Assembly (NCBI GenBank): GCA_022410635.1 | Contig: JAJVDF010000028.1 | Span: forward strand, 262,238-326,237 | DNA from: Tretioscincus oriximinensis | Lineage: Eukaryota > Chordata > Lepidosauria > Squamata > Gymnophthalmidae | Length of the DNA: 64,000 nt | Reading direction: 5' to 3' | In this document: piece after piece, positions 1 to 11,420 of the stretch | How the letters are laid out: every line of letters starts with the position of its first letter | Position numbering within the stretch: the first letter of the stretch is position 1 | Position numbers and translations under genes: made by a program | The notes under the pieces: model-generated | Told to the model about the DNA's origin: nothing | Databases searched by the model: none | Seen by the model: only the letters and a program-made list of their open reading frames with translations

Positions 1-443
1 ACTGCCTTTCTTGTACCATTTTATTTTTGTCCTAAAACTAAGCAAATGTGCAATGGCCAAAAGTTGCTGGATGAGTAAGCCAACAAAATAACGTCCTTCC
101 TGCACTGGGCTTTATTGGGAGACATATCTGTGTGCCAGTGCAGGCTATGGTAGACCCCAAGGTGAAAGCCCAAATGGAAGAAATGCTAAGCATTCTGATT
201 TGCTAGACAAGCAAACTATGCAATGTTAATAAGGTTGATCATTGCATTTCCATTTTTGGTGCAGGGGTTGGTATAATGAGCCCATAGATCAAATTTATCA
301 GACTGCCATATTTCAAAAAATTATTGTGAGTTTCCTAGCATAATTTTGTCTATTGTTGGTATATCAGGCCAGTAAATGTAGTAGGAGCCTCTGTTCTGCG
401 TGTTTGGGAGATCTAAGGGAAGCCCCTGCCCGGAGTGCCTCCC
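1..443. other. Unannotated AT-rich sequence
   Basis: No exon-like, repeat or RNA signal was recognised here. Stops are frequent in all frames. Confidence 0.5.
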
Positions 444-567
444 AGGCTCTGTCCCCACTGAGCCTTATTCCAGGTTATACCTTAAGACAGAACCTGGCCA
501 TCCACATCTAGCATATAGGTGGCAGACTCCTATTCTGAGATAAAGCTCAGATAGGGGATAGCACCAT
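444..567. mobile_element. Miniature inverted-repeat element, family 1, copy 1
   Basis: The left end reads GGCTCTGTCCCCACTGAGCC. The right end, read in reverse complement, gives a related sequence (GCTATCCCCTATCTGAGC), so the element has imperfect terminal inverted repeats about 30 bp long. The middle carries GGCCATCCACATCTAG, which recurs in the copies at 2768, 9525 and 16513. There is no coding capacity, so it would have moved only with a transposase supplied in trans. The superfamily is not determined and no clear target duplication is seen. Confidence 0.55.
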
Positions 568-1545
568 AGGCCACTGAAGCATGAAAAAGTGAGATTAATA
601 TACTGGTCTGTGTGGATGTAGCCGAATATTAGTTGAAATGTGTATGTATTCAAGTCTTTTACACAGATCTTGCTTGCCCATATACCATTTGGGAACTGCA
701 CCATTTCTGCACTGGTCTGATTACAATATGATGGAAATGCGACTGCAGACTAAAGCAGACCCTGAGTTGCCCTAATCTGCACCAATCTGCAAAAACTGCC
801 TGCTGTTCCTTGGTAAATTCTGCAGCAAGGACCGGTACAGAAACGGTCTTAGCTTTTTCTTTGTCACCAATTTCATCTTAATGTAGTATGTTTGTTGTCT
901 TGAAAACAAATATTCACACAAGCAATTATGTATATTTTTTCATATTCTTTTGTTAATTGTTCCAAAAAGGGCATATTTCTGCTGCACATTTGATGTAATT
1001 TCTGTATTGTAAGTACATACCGATGCCAATATTATGCCAATATTTTTATAAACAATATAAGTTGTTTTTCATTATTATGGTGATATTGTGAAGATTTTTT
1101 ATTGTGAATTATGTATGTTAGGGGTTTTTTTTAGCGTTGAACTTCTGGTAGAGTCAATAACTTTTTGGTAGCAAGAAAGTCTCATGGATGGAATTTTTTC
1201 CTGATTTTTTTCTTTTTGCTTAAATTTATCAAAGTCCTCCTCATAGCTTCAGATTATGTACTTTGTACAACTTGTGCCAAAGTTTATTAGTCTACTTACT
1301 CATTCTAAATTAAGTGGGCTCTGGAACCATCAATTTCACATAGGGCACTTCTTTAATAGGGGCCATGTTTCAATCTTATTGTATAAAGCATAATTTGACA
1401 CTTTTAGGTGCTTCAAGTCGTAATATACTCACTTAGCTATTCTAGATTGTCTTGTCTTCCTTTACTTCTACTCATCATTTTGGAAGAACTTATTTCAAAT
1501 GCTTTCAGTAAGAAGCAAGAAATATGCTTCTTTCTGATTGTGTAC
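568..1545. other. Unannotated AT-rich sequence
   Basis: The stretch is T-rich with long A/T runs. No gene or repeat was recognised. The small open frame at 1408-1593 runs into the CR1 tail and has no protein-like features. Confidence 0.5.
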
Positions 1546-2190
1546 ATTCATATAATCATAGAATTATATAGCTGGAAGAGGCCTCCATGGTGATCGAGTC
1601 TAGTCACTGCTCAATGCAGGATTCAGTAAATCATCCCAGCCTCTGTTTGAAGACTTCCAGCAAAAGAAAACTTGCTACCTCCTATGACAACCTGTACCCT
1701 TACTATCAGAAAGTTTTTTCTGATATTAAACTACCATTTATCTACTTCCTTGCTGTTTCATCTCATTGTTTCTATCCTTCCATATGCCAATGAGACCAAT
1801 GTTGATCCCTCTGCTCTGTGGCATCCCTTCAGATATTTCTGGACAGCTATTAGATCTCCTCTCAGTTTTCTCTATTGCAGACCAAATATCCCTAGATCCT
1901 TCAACCATTCCCCATGGGATATGGTTTCCAGGCCATTTATCAGTCTTATGAGTTTTGAACTTTCTCTCGTTTATCAATATCCTTTTTAAATTGGGATGCC
2001 CAGAATTGAATACAGTATTCTAAGTGTGGTCTGACCAAAGTAATATAAAGTAGCATAATAACTTTACATGAAAGAGAGTCTATTCTTCTCTTAATACACC
2101 CCTGGACTGAGTTTGCCTTTAGAGTTGCTCCATTGATGCTCTCTCTTTTTTTCTTCTTTTGCTTGAACTCAAGTTGGGGTATGCCTCTTT
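1546..2190 (-). mobile_element. CR1 LINE 3' fragment, ATCATAGA-tail type
   Basis: The minus strand encodes the end of a CR1 reverse transcriptase: at about 2000-2080 it reads LVRPHLEYCIQFWASQFKKD, close to the (V)RPHLEYC-QFW-P---KD block of CR1 ORF2. The following 3' part, read on the plus strand from 1546, starts TCATATAATCATAGAATTAT and continues with the CR1 3' sequence (GGAAGAGGCCTCCATGGTGA). The tail, at the left end, is a degenerate ATCATAGA repeat. The frame is broken and the 5' end is missing, as is usual for CR1. This is a different subfamily from the TTCTTATG-tailed copies elsewhere in the window. Confidence 0.85.
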
Positions 2191-2767
2191 TCATTGTTTA
2201 CTCTTAAGAGAAACACTAGTGATGGAAGAACAATGGTAAAACATGTTACTTTGGGTTGATATTTCTAGCAAGAGGGTTTAGCAGTACCTCTTAAGCTCTT
2301 TATACTCATATCAGGCTAGATCCATTTTAATAAACCCAGAGTAGTTTGATCTAGACTAGCTGCTGCAAATGGGTCTGCATTAAGCAAGTTGTTAATTTAC
2401 ATGATGTGATACGAGGGGAAGAAAATGGGTATGAAAGCTGTGTGGTTCTGTGCTGAATATATGTGCTCCCATGTAATCTGAATGGAAAACTCTTTTGTCA
2501 TGCACAGTCACATGTTTTCTGAGTAAACTTTGCTTAGACTTTCTTAAATCAGATTAGAAAACAGTTGCATAAAGGGCCTTTATCTCTAATATGATGCTAG
2601 GTCCTCTTTATACTAAAACATTTCACGGCACCACACAGAGAGATCTTCATGTAGTAGGCTTCCCTCTCGAAAGGAAAGGAAAATTCACAATATTGTCTGG
2701 CCAATAGGATATAGAGGATTGGACCCACAGTCATAATAACTTTCAGAAGATATTAGTCTACTTGCTT
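2191..2767. other. Unannotated sequence
   Basis: No gene or known repeat was recognised between the CR1 fragment and the next miniature element. Confidence 0.45.
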
Positions 2768-2880
2768 TGGCTCTTCCAGCACTGGCCCTTATTCTGGATT
2801 ATATCCTGGAACAGGGACATGCCATCCACATTTCAGTGTAGATTACAGAAGGCCAATCTTTTCTTCAGAATTATTCCTAC
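2768..2880. mobile_element. Miniature inverted-repeat element, family 1, copy 2 (decayed)
   Basis: GGCTCTTCCAGCACTGGCCC, then TTATTCTGGATTATATCCTG and CATGCCATCCACAT, align in order with the copy at 444. The right-hand inverted repeat is too decayed to place, so the end is approximate. Confidence 0.45.
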
Positions 2881-4389
2881 ATAATTTCTTTATCTGTACA
2901 CTGGTCTAAACAGTTGAGTTGTTATTTCCTCTTAATAGTAAGTAATAGACACCTACATTTTCCTGTATAAATGTCAGGCACAATAGAAGCAATATTCATT
3001 GGTAATCATTACCCAATTGATTTTTAAGGTGTTATGATTTCCTCCAAGGATTCAAAGGTCAACTTAAATTATTATTCCCATGAATATTTTCCTTTTTTGA
3101 CCTTGTCTATTGATTCTGTTAAATTTACAGCTCAGTCTTTTATCTCACTCAGGGTTGCCACTACATGCTTAAGTCCCTTACCTGTGTTAATTGTTGAACA
3201 CCATGATGTTCTATGCTCTCTTTAGCAAATGGTAATCTCAAAATGAAACAGATTTCTATGGCTGGTCTGAGCTTTATGAATTATAATAGTAAATTGTCTG
3301 ATGCTTTTTATTGTGCTTTTTTAAATTGAAAAGGCAACAAAAACAAAACACTTTTGTATTTAAAGGCACAGAATTGCAGGAGAAGCTACCATATGAAGTT
3401 GTGAACCAAATAGTTCCAGAAGATTACCATGCTCCAAGTTAGAGGTAAGTGATAAAAGGAGCATAGTCCACTCTAAAATCAAAAGCTGTGTTTTCTTGTA
3501 TTTCTTGTAAATCAGAGAAAGGCTAAGATTGCTATCATCTGTGTGCCATCATCTCTAAGGAAGTTAAACCATTATTCTAAAGAATGTCCAGAAAAAAATG
3601 TTCTTTGAAGCTGAGGATGAATCTAAAAGATGATTTGAAAGCAAAGGTGTGATTGTGGCCTGCTATTTTTGACCATTTATGTATATAAAAATGTATGCAG
3701 ATGAAGTCCCTGTTGTTTATATGCTAGAGATGAGAACTTGGGATCCAAATGTCTAGTATGTAATGGTAACTACACTGGCCAGAGTTGGACACAGTGGCAG
3801 GATTCACACAACTGTTTTAATAATGAATTCTATACATAATTTGCTATGAAGGACATCCACAATCTTCATGATGCTTTGCAAACCTACAACTCCCAAGAAA
3901 CTCTGTTTCTCTTCTGTCAGTGGCTGCAACTCCCCCACCCCCTTGATACTGAGCAAGGGAATAAAAATAAGGGGAAAATGGGGCTATTAGGCTTTTTAAA
4001 ATGAAGTTTTTAGGCTGTAGTTGTTTTTTAAAATTAAAATCACTGTGTGTTTCCCTGCCTGCCTACATTCTACAGGGAAAGCAGATTTTGCATCCCTGCC
4101 TGGCTGAAGGCAGAATGGAATTCAAGGAAGATACTGCAGTTCTTTTTACACAATGCAGTCTTGGCAAGAAGAGCTCATCTTTTTCTACGGAATCAAAATA
4201 CAAGGACAGAAAAGAAAACCTGGAATATTGGACCTTGTTACTGCTACTGCTGCTGGAAGTCTGTGATTACATTAGGTAAATCTCCCATAATCACACCGTA
4301 ATAGCATGAAACAAACCTTGTTTGGAAGCACTTATACTTCTAAGTCACAAAGAATTGGATTAAACCAGGAAAAATGTTCTCCCCCTTCG
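2881..4389. other. Unannotated sequence
   Basis: No exon, RNA or known repeat was recognised. The open frames at 3034 and 4001-4301 overlap each other in different frames and show no domain. Confidence 0.45.
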
Positions 4390-4456
4390 TTTAGTCCAGT
4401 TCTTTAGCAATAAAGTTGGATTAAAAGCATGTTTTTGACTCGGGCCCAAATCTGAC
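4390..4456 (+). mobile_element. Miniature palindromic element, family 2, half copy
   Basis: TTTAGTCCAGTTCTTTAGCA followed by TTGGATTAAAAGCATG and a GACTCGGGCCC end matches 8170-8226 through its whole length. Only the right half is clear; the left arm is not recognised. Confidence 0.45.
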
Positions 4457-6400
4457 CTCTGTTTCTAAGATAACATACTACATGAACTCCATATTTGTAG
4501 ATTCTTATTTTTTAAAACCACATACACATTCAAAATTCCCATCATAGGGAGCAATAAAAAGTATGATGGAGAACATGGGACTGTTAAACAAATATTTGTA
4601 TAATTTAGCATATTTTTGAAAAACTGGCCTTTGGGGTAAAGATTAGCCCATATAAAGGTCTTCTCTCTTTGTCTGACACTTATTCAGGAGATGGCAGAAG
4701 TTGCCAACAATACTGATAGACCTGTAAAGTTTTGAGTGTGTGTTTTGCGTGTTTGAACTGGCAAAGCTACAGAAAGCTACAGGGAGAGATATTTCTTTGT
4801 TAAACCACCTGATCCTCAGTCTTCTTTTGCAAAGTAAATTGCCTTAATTTCTTATAACAGAATAGAAGGTACATATACATATTTTGTTCACATTAAAGTT
4901 TTTTAATTCCATCATCAATATATCTGCCCTTCTGCAGTTACCGTAGTTCTGTTTCAGTCAGCAACGTACAAGGTTGGATTATCCCTAGCATGGGATAAGA
5001 GCTATTTGCAATGGATGGCACATGTTGAACCATAAAGGCTGACCTGGTCCTCAGAGCCACTGATGGAGGCTTTTGAAGACCATGAAACTTAAAGATATAT
5101 AGATATATACTGTTTGCAAGGAAGTAGTTACTAATGAAGAAGAAAGTTTTTAGTTGAAATTTGGACACCAGGGAGAAAGAAGAGTGAAGATTGGTAGAAA
5201 GTGAGTTCCACAGAAAAGAAGCAAGGAGCGAAAGGGCGGGAAATGAGATTAAGAACAGATTATTGGCTTAACCAGGTGCAAGACTGGGCAGACCCACTAG
5301 TGAAGCTGGCATTCTATGAAGTAGATCAGAAGGAGAGCTGGAACATGAAGCGTAACTTCTTCATACTGCATCAACAATTCAAGTGTAAGATAATTCTGTT
5401 ATTTGGTTTTCATATCAGGTCTCTTATGCTTTTTTGGGGGGGGGTGGCATAATTGCCTCCTCAAGCAATCCTTAAAACATTATTTTCCTTTCTTTCCTTC
5501 AATGTTGTTTGAGAAACTGCTGACTATCTGCAAAAATGCCATGCACTAATTCTTCTTTCACACTTACCAGTAGACCAGACCAGTAAGGAATATTGAGTAA
5601 AGAATATTGTTTTATTCTGGCATGAAAAGTCAAGGTACCTTCTGTTCTTCACTCAACACAATATAGCATCCTTTGGGACATTGCTGAATGATCATTAAAT
5701 CTAAGCAATGCTGTTACAACAAACATCCCATGAATACTGCTATAGGAAACATATAGTCAAGCAACTTGTCCATTTTTTTCTTTATATTGCTATAATTCTA
5801 CATTTGACAATTGAGAAAAATCAACACATGGGGCTCTGTTTTTCAAATCGTCATGGTCTACTAATGCTGTTTTTCTGTGGGATTTAATTTGTCAAGTATG
5901 GAATCTTTTAGATTCCTCTTCTCAGTGATGCACAAATGACTAAATACTTATGGTGCCTCTGGAATTTAAACAATGAATCACATCAGAACAGGTAGAAATC
6001 CTATCCTACATATTTCCCTCTCGATTTCTTCCACTATTATTCTTTAAATATTATACACTATGTTATGCTGGTAATTAAATTATTATACAAGCTTTTCTGG
6101 AAGGAGTAAAGGAGAAAGAGAAGAGTTTGTCAATATATTCACAATGCATTTCTAAACTAATGTTTTTTATATTTTGAAATGACTGGAATAACTTGAATAA
6201 TATATAGTCCAGCAAAATTATTAATACAATCATTCCTTATATGGCGATTGCATCAAAGAAATGTCCTTATGGCAACAGTCTACCACATTGAGGTATAATT
6301 TTGGTTTGGTATGATTTTTCTTTTGGTTTAGCATTGATAACCAAAATTATTAGTTATTGGTTATAATCATTTGGATATTAATGAAAATATTCTGGGCTCA
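4457..6400. other. Unannotated sequence
   Basis: Mostly AT-rich unique-looking DNA. A slightly GC-richer, purine-rich patch at 5161-5350 (AAAGGGCGGGAAATGAG and around) could be a worn LINE 3' piece, but the match is too weak to name. There is a short G run at 5437-5445. Confidence 0.45.
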
Positions 6401-6624
6401 GAGGAAGAAGAAGAATCCAGTTTTTATACCCTGCTTCTTCTCACCAGAAGAGACTCAGAGCGGCTTACAGGGTTAATTTTCACCCAAAGGCTTACTCTAC
6501 CTTCTCCACCAGGCTAATGATGGTACTCATTTATCTAACTGAAATGCAAATTACAAATTTACATCTTTTTCAAATAGCTGTTGATTAGAACTGAAGGCTA
6601 GTTGAAGGCGCTCACCCCTCCCCA
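6401..6624 (-). mobile_element. tRNA-derived SINE with L2-like tail, (CTT)n type
   Basis: Read on the minus strand this ends in GTAAGCCGCTCTGAGTCTC, then GGGTATAAAAACTGGATTC and (TTC)n. This is the L2-like 3' end seen in the plus-strand copies at 35581, 55015 and 60201. The body shares TAGATAAATGAGTACCATCA and the GCCTGGTGGAGAAGGTAGA segment with those copies. The tRNA-like 5' head is missing, so the copy is 5' truncated. SINEs of this kind are non-coding and rely on a LINE partner for reverse transcription; the tail suggests L2. Confidence 0.75.
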
Positions 6625-8095
6625 CATCCAAACCAGTGACTCAAAACCAGATCTCTCAGATGAAAGACTGTCTCCTTAGCAACTGCAACTTCTACAAAAT
6701 AAATCGGTCTACCTGGTCTACTCAGAGGGATTATTCAGTCCACATTGACTTAGGCCTTGGGGCCGCTTACAATGTGAAGTTTAAAGTGGTCTCCAGTCTA
6801 GTCCATAGAGGCAGACTGGTCTTCCAGAAATGCTCCCAAAATGGGCTTCTGGGTACTCAGCTAAAACATTCTTGTCAACTATTGCAAAGGTTGGGAACCT
6901 ATTCCCAGCCTTCACAAATGGAAATCCACACTGCTGGCAATTGATCCAATTATAGACTGGATCTTCTAATATAGGTACAGCCCTTTCTTGCAAGGAAACA
7001 GTCAACAGAACTATGTTGCTGCTCCTTAGATAATGACGCAATGATGAGTTGCTGAGATTTCTGCACCTATCTTAAAAAGAGTCATTGCTATTGGATGGGC
7101 AGAAAGTGAGCAAAAGACTTTTTAAAAGTCCTTATCAGGAAAATTATATTATTTGTGGGTACCATTATCCAGTGTTGAGAGAAAGGAATTTTCTCATATT
7201 TTAAAATAATGCGCTCATCAGTTGCATTTTTTAGATTCAGGTTTCAAATTCACATTCCTTTTTTCCTCAGTTACTTGTAGAACAGAAGAGCCATTGAGAT
7301 ATCTGTATAGGTAACAGCCAGATCTGCATGAGACTCTCAGCTCTCTAACACCAAAGAAAGCTTATGAAACGATACCACAGAATGTCCAGGTTAAACTCTG
7401 CTTATGTGATTACAATGGTTTCACTTTGAGAGAAGTTGGCTATTTCAATTTTTTCTTCTAACTTAATGATCTAATAGATCTTGCTATATTCACAGATAGA
7501 AAAAAGCGGCTCAAAAATACTGGTGCACTGGCACTTATATAGTCATGTCTATAGGGGAAAAACTGCAAAAATACTGAAAACAAGATAAAAGAGCATGGAA
7601 TAAAAAGATGGGATTTCATGCGTTTAAGATACCAAAGGCTATTTCAAAAAGGGCAACACACCAGATTCAATGGTAAAATACATTATGATTGATGTACTGC
7701 AGAAATACACACAAAAAAAAGTCCAAGAATGATTTTTTTAGGACAGGGAGTTGAGGAAGAAATCATCCAACAATGAATCAAACAAAGGGTGCACCGAGAC
7801 TGACCTCTAGGATAACACTAGAAATGATTTTGCTTTTCTTTCTGGCTTCCCTGTACACATGAAGAGATTATCTACATTAACCTTGGCATAATTTCTTGCT
7901 TGTGATTACAATTTCATTTTGGCTCCCCTCACCTGAACTCACCTAAGAGGCTGCAAAGTCATTTTATCAGGACTTTCCTTTATCATCACTTTTTTTCCCA
8001 TGTAAATTCCACAGTATAAAACATTCACTGTTTGTTGTCTCTGTTCTCCTTTAAAATCCCTGCAAGAGAGAGCTGGGGAACTCACTTATAAGACT
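6625..8095. other. Unannotated sequence
   Basis: A somewhat less AT-rich part at 6640-7000 has overlapping open frames on both strands (102 aa plus, 86 aa minus) with no recognisable domain. The rest is AT-rich and featureless. Confidence 0.4.
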
Positions 8096-8226
8096 GTGTT
8101 CCAACACGCACTTTTAATCCATTTCACACTTGTAGGGTTGAACTAAAACAACAACAACAAAAATCCCTACTTTAGTCCAGTTCTTCATTACTGAAAATGG
8201 ATTAAAATTATATGTTGGACCAGCAC
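8096..8226. mobile_element. Miniature palindromic element, family 2
   Basis: The left arm (8096-8128, CACGCACTTTTAATCCATTT) and the right arm (8193-8226, AAATGGATTAAAATTATATG, then GGACCAGCAC) are inverted repeats of about 33 bp with a few mismatches, around a roughly 65-bp core that holds a CAA run. The right half matches 4390-4456. The structure fits a non-autonomous DNA transposon. No target duplication was identified. Confidence 0.5.
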
Positions 8227-9524
8227 CTAATTCTGGCATAAATAAATCCAGACAGCATGGTACAACTCTCTGTGAAAGCTATCTTAAAGGACTCTCCAGA
8301 AAAACAGATAAAATGAAGCTTTAGAATATCTTTGATTCCACGAATTAATCTCCCAATGATAATGCTGCTAAGCCATGAAAAAAAAGTCACCTGGAAGTGT
8401 CAATAATTTTCCTTTGCATGGTTAAGGGTGCAATTCTATGTTGTGAAGGAGGTATTCTATGACCTAGACAAGATCTGCCTGTCCCACCACATTCACTGCC
8501 TATGTGTGGAATCCTATTCAATTTGCACTGGCTAACATGTGTGCTATTTGCACCAGTTTGCTATGGTTGGCATTCGTAAGAGTCCAGACATTTTGATATT
8601 TACCGTGACCGACAAATCAGCTTCAGTATTTAGATGCAGATCTAGTTGCATTCTTTCAGTCAATATATAATGGCCTAAATGGAGACATTTTTAATAAGAG
8701 AGAAGGAGGGGCACGTTACTTAATAAAAAGAGCATATCAAGACCCTCGCTGTGGCTAATGTGCATAAAAAATTCAGCCTGTCAGATCCTCACTTTTCTAA
8801 TTCAGTAATCTAAATAATTTATTTGACATTTTAGCTCAAGATGACCTTTCCAGGGGAAAAAAATGACTGTTTTAAACTTTTAGCAAGTGCAACCACTGCA
8901 GCGAACTGCTGTTGAAGTCTACATTTTCCCAAATGAGCAAAGGTTAATCTTGTACAGCTCAAACACATATCTGACCCTTTTAAACAAGTTCACCTAATGT
9001 CAGTTTATATATATAATATATGTATATTTGTAATATTTGTGTAAAACCTCTTTTTCAAACTTAGATATTTTTGTTTCTCAGACATAGAAAGTTCCCTATG
9101 TGGAAAAATAAAACGGAATACTGCAATTGGCTTTGCGCAAGCTATGTTTTTCCAGGTTATCCTCTGTACAAGGCATTGTTTATAAAACAAATTCTATTAA
9201 TGAAGTGAGAATACACAACAGATTAGCAGGTGAGTAGGTTAATAAAGCTCCTAACATTAACAAAGGAGTATGCTCTTATAGGTTCAAAGCTCTTTCAAAC
9301 TTTATCACCAGCTTGATAACTATGCCTTAAAACTGCAAGTAGAACATTCTTTGATATCTTCTTTGAAGCTAAACATTCCAGGCAATCTTTAAACCTTTCT
9401 AGAGAAAAGAACAAACACCTCTTCTCCCCTCCCCACTCTTTACAAGCCACAGAACATGAATATAATTTGCTTAAAATTAGGGTGAAAGCCAAAATGAAAA
9501 GAATATTCTTGTATTAAACTCATC
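8227..9524. other. Unannotated sequence
   Basis: AT-rich sequence with a short TA repeat at 9005-9026. No gene or repeat family was recognised. Confidence 0.45.
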
Positions 9525-9610
9525 TTTGGTCTTATCCGCACAGATCCTTATTCCATATCACATCCCAGAATAGCAACTGCCCATCCACAAGCTAGAGCAG
9601 AGAAGGGGTT
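9525..9610. mobile_element. Miniature inverted-repeat element, family 1, copy 3 (partial)
   Basis: GGTCTTATCCGCACAGATCC, then TTATTCCATATC and TGCCCATCCACAAGCTAG follow the same order as the family-1 copies at 444 and 16513. The right end is not visible. Confidence 0.4.
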
Positions 9611-9639
9611 CTTGAGAAAATTGTTCTGATACAATCCAG

Positions 9640-9698
9640 AGTGCCATAAGTACATGGGTAGCACTATGTAAATAAAATTACCATTATTATTATTATTG
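9640..9698 (+). repeat. Worn retroposon tail with (ATT)n
   Basis: GTAGCACTATGTAAATAAAA followed by CC(ATT)n resembles the CTATATAAATAAA + microsatellite end of reptile SINEs and L2. No head is recognised upstream, so only the tail is called. Confidence 0.35.
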
Positions 9699-9700
9699 AT

Positions 9701-10442
9701 TGCGACAACCACTTAAAAGAAATATGATAGTTGGCATGAGGACTCATAGTCAAGTCAACTTCTTCAGATGAAGAGACCCCCTTGCTAGATTTTTCTGTGA
9801 CTGACATGGCTATTTCTTTCAAACCCTAAATCAACTTTCCATTTCTCTCTCTCTCTGTTACAATCCTTGATGAGATGAGGTCTTCTTGCTCGTCTCTCTG
9901 CTGTATGCTAAGCTCCTACACTTACACTTTACAAACATCTATTACCCAAACATTCCGTGTGAAACATTTTTGAGGCAATTCCATTCTGGACAGTATACTG
10001 GATCAATAAGTAGGAGTTTCTTTACCACATAGTGGTATAGTAATAAGAACCCTTAGTCAAAGCAGAGCGGAGTTGGGAGGATCCATAATCGATTTTTAAT
10101 TCTATGTTTTCCTTCGTTTTTACTCTTTTTTATTTTTATGTTTTTAAACCAGTTTGTGATTCTTTTATAAATAAAATTAATATAGATATTTTGTGCTATT
10201 TTGTCTTTTGCTCAAATAGGAAAGACCTTAGGTTTATTTTTACTTCTCTCCTCTTTAAAAAGAAGAAAATATGAACACATTGGAACCTGTCTTTGTCTGG
10301 GTCAATAATTCTTCATCCATGTTTAACATGCTGTAATTCTGGGATTGCTTTAATGCTGATTAAAATGGTTGCTTTACAAATGATATTGCCACTTAATATA
10401 ATTCACTGTCTAGGCTTCTTTATTGTTAAATAAAATATTCTT
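9701..10442. other. Unannotated AT-rich sequence
   Basis: No gene or repeat family was recognised. The evenly AT-rich block at 10200-10440 has no repeat signature and would be a reasonable place to test for sequence conservation. Confidence 0.4.
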
Positions 10443-10685
10443 AAGAACATAAGAGGAGTCCTGCTGAATCGGGCTGGAGCGCATCTAGTCCCATCTTCTG
10501 GGCAGTGGCCCACCAATTGCACCTGGGCAGTCTGGAACAGAAGAAGTCAAATCTTCAACGGTTCTCAATGCCCTGCAAATGGCATTTCAGGAATACTGCT
10601 TGTTGCTCCATCTCAGAGGCAGAAACAAGATATCCACCCTAGTAACTGTTTATACCCTTGGCTTCCATGAACTTGTCTAATGCCT
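10443..10685 (-). mobile_element. CR1 LINE 3' end, TTCTTATG-tail type
   Basis: Starting with AAGAACATAAGAGGAGTCCT (the reverse complement of the CR1 tail), it runs through ATCTAGTCCCATCTTC, CACCTGGGCAGTC, CCTGCAAATGGCATTTCAG and TTGCTCCATCTCAGAGGC to TTCCATGAACTTGTCTA. It is colinear with 63712-64000 and with the reverse complement of 47960-48198. This is 3' untranslated sequence only, so it is a severe 5' truncation. Confidence 0.85.
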
Positions 10686-10947
10686 AATGTTGGCGGCATA
10701 TCTCCAAAGAAGAAGAAAATGGCAGTAGATAGTATTGCCATGCAATTCCATTCAGAGGACTTCTAGTCTATATGGGCGTTAGATTCATGCATGAGTTCTG
10801 GCTCTTGCATTTTGAAAAGTGAGGTGAGAGGACTTTCCCTATCACTTCATCCACAGCATGCACTTTTTTTTTTTACATCTTTTTAATGTCCTTCACTATT
10901 ATTTTCTTTCAAGTTCCTTTCCCCAAAGTTCCTTTTGGTCTCTTATA

Positions 10948-11345
10948 CTGCATCCACATGGCATCTTCTTACCTGGATGGGGGTGACACCAAAGCATCTC
11001 TGACACATTGGATTGTGCCTTTACAGCAATCAGCTAGCAACAAAGCACTGATGCTTCTCTGGCCACTGGGTTAGTGTGATCCCAGCATGGAGCTCCCCAG
11101 ACAGATTATCCCATCCCTCTGTGTGTTATCAACAAGACATGTGAGATGCCGTCCAAGGGAAGGGACGGCAGCCAATCAGGCACAAGCACCCACGGAGGGA
11201 GGTGAGAGTCCTGGATATTGCTGTCCAGTCCACGGATCTTCAAGGCAGTAGTGCAGGATATCCCATGTAAATGTAGAGGGGGTGGGCAATTGGGTATAGC
11301 TTACTGTACGTTGAAAATACATGGCATAGCTGCATGTGGATGCAG
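10948..11345. mobile_element. Non-autonomous DNA transposon with 13-bp perfect inverted ends
   Basis: CTGCATCCACATG at 10948-10960 is repeated exactly in inverted orientation at 11333-11345. The 398-bp interval is less AT-rich than its flanks and has no transposase. The CTGCATCCAC end is shared, with variation, by the elements at 28035, 35992 and 44059, and by single ends at 22811 and 24643. From general knowledge, reptile hAT-type miniature elements often have a TAGGGCTGCATCCAC-like end. The right end abuts a CR1 fragment. Confidence 0.5.
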
Positions 11346-11420
11346 CTTTAATCATTTCAGTTACTCTCTTCTGAGTCTTCTCCAATTCTACTATATACTT
11401 TTTGTAAGATTCAGGGACCA
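11346..11420 (-). mobile_element. CR1 LINE reverse transcriptase fragment
   Basis: The minus strand reads SYKKYIVELEKTQKRVTEMI followed by KAA, matching the CR1 ORF2 block KKDI-ELEK-QKRATRMIKG seen at 31670 and 47600. Homology stops at the edge of the inverted-repeat element at 11345, so the CR1 was probably cut by that insertion or truncated there. Confidence 0.65.

Noticed and set aside
5161..5452. Purine-rich segment as an L2 fragment or exon
   Set aside because: Only loose resemblance to L2 3' wording; the 83-codon frame lacks a domain. Insufficient to call.
6886..6918. AAGGTTGGGAACC...TTCCCAGCCTT as a hAT end
   Set aside because: It resembles the common GGTTCCCAACC end but is a self-contained 11-bp palindrome without a partner end nearby.
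9005..9026. TATA-type promoter in the TA-rich run
   Set aside because: TATATA strings are abundant in this AT-rich DNA, and no exon or CpG island lies downstream.
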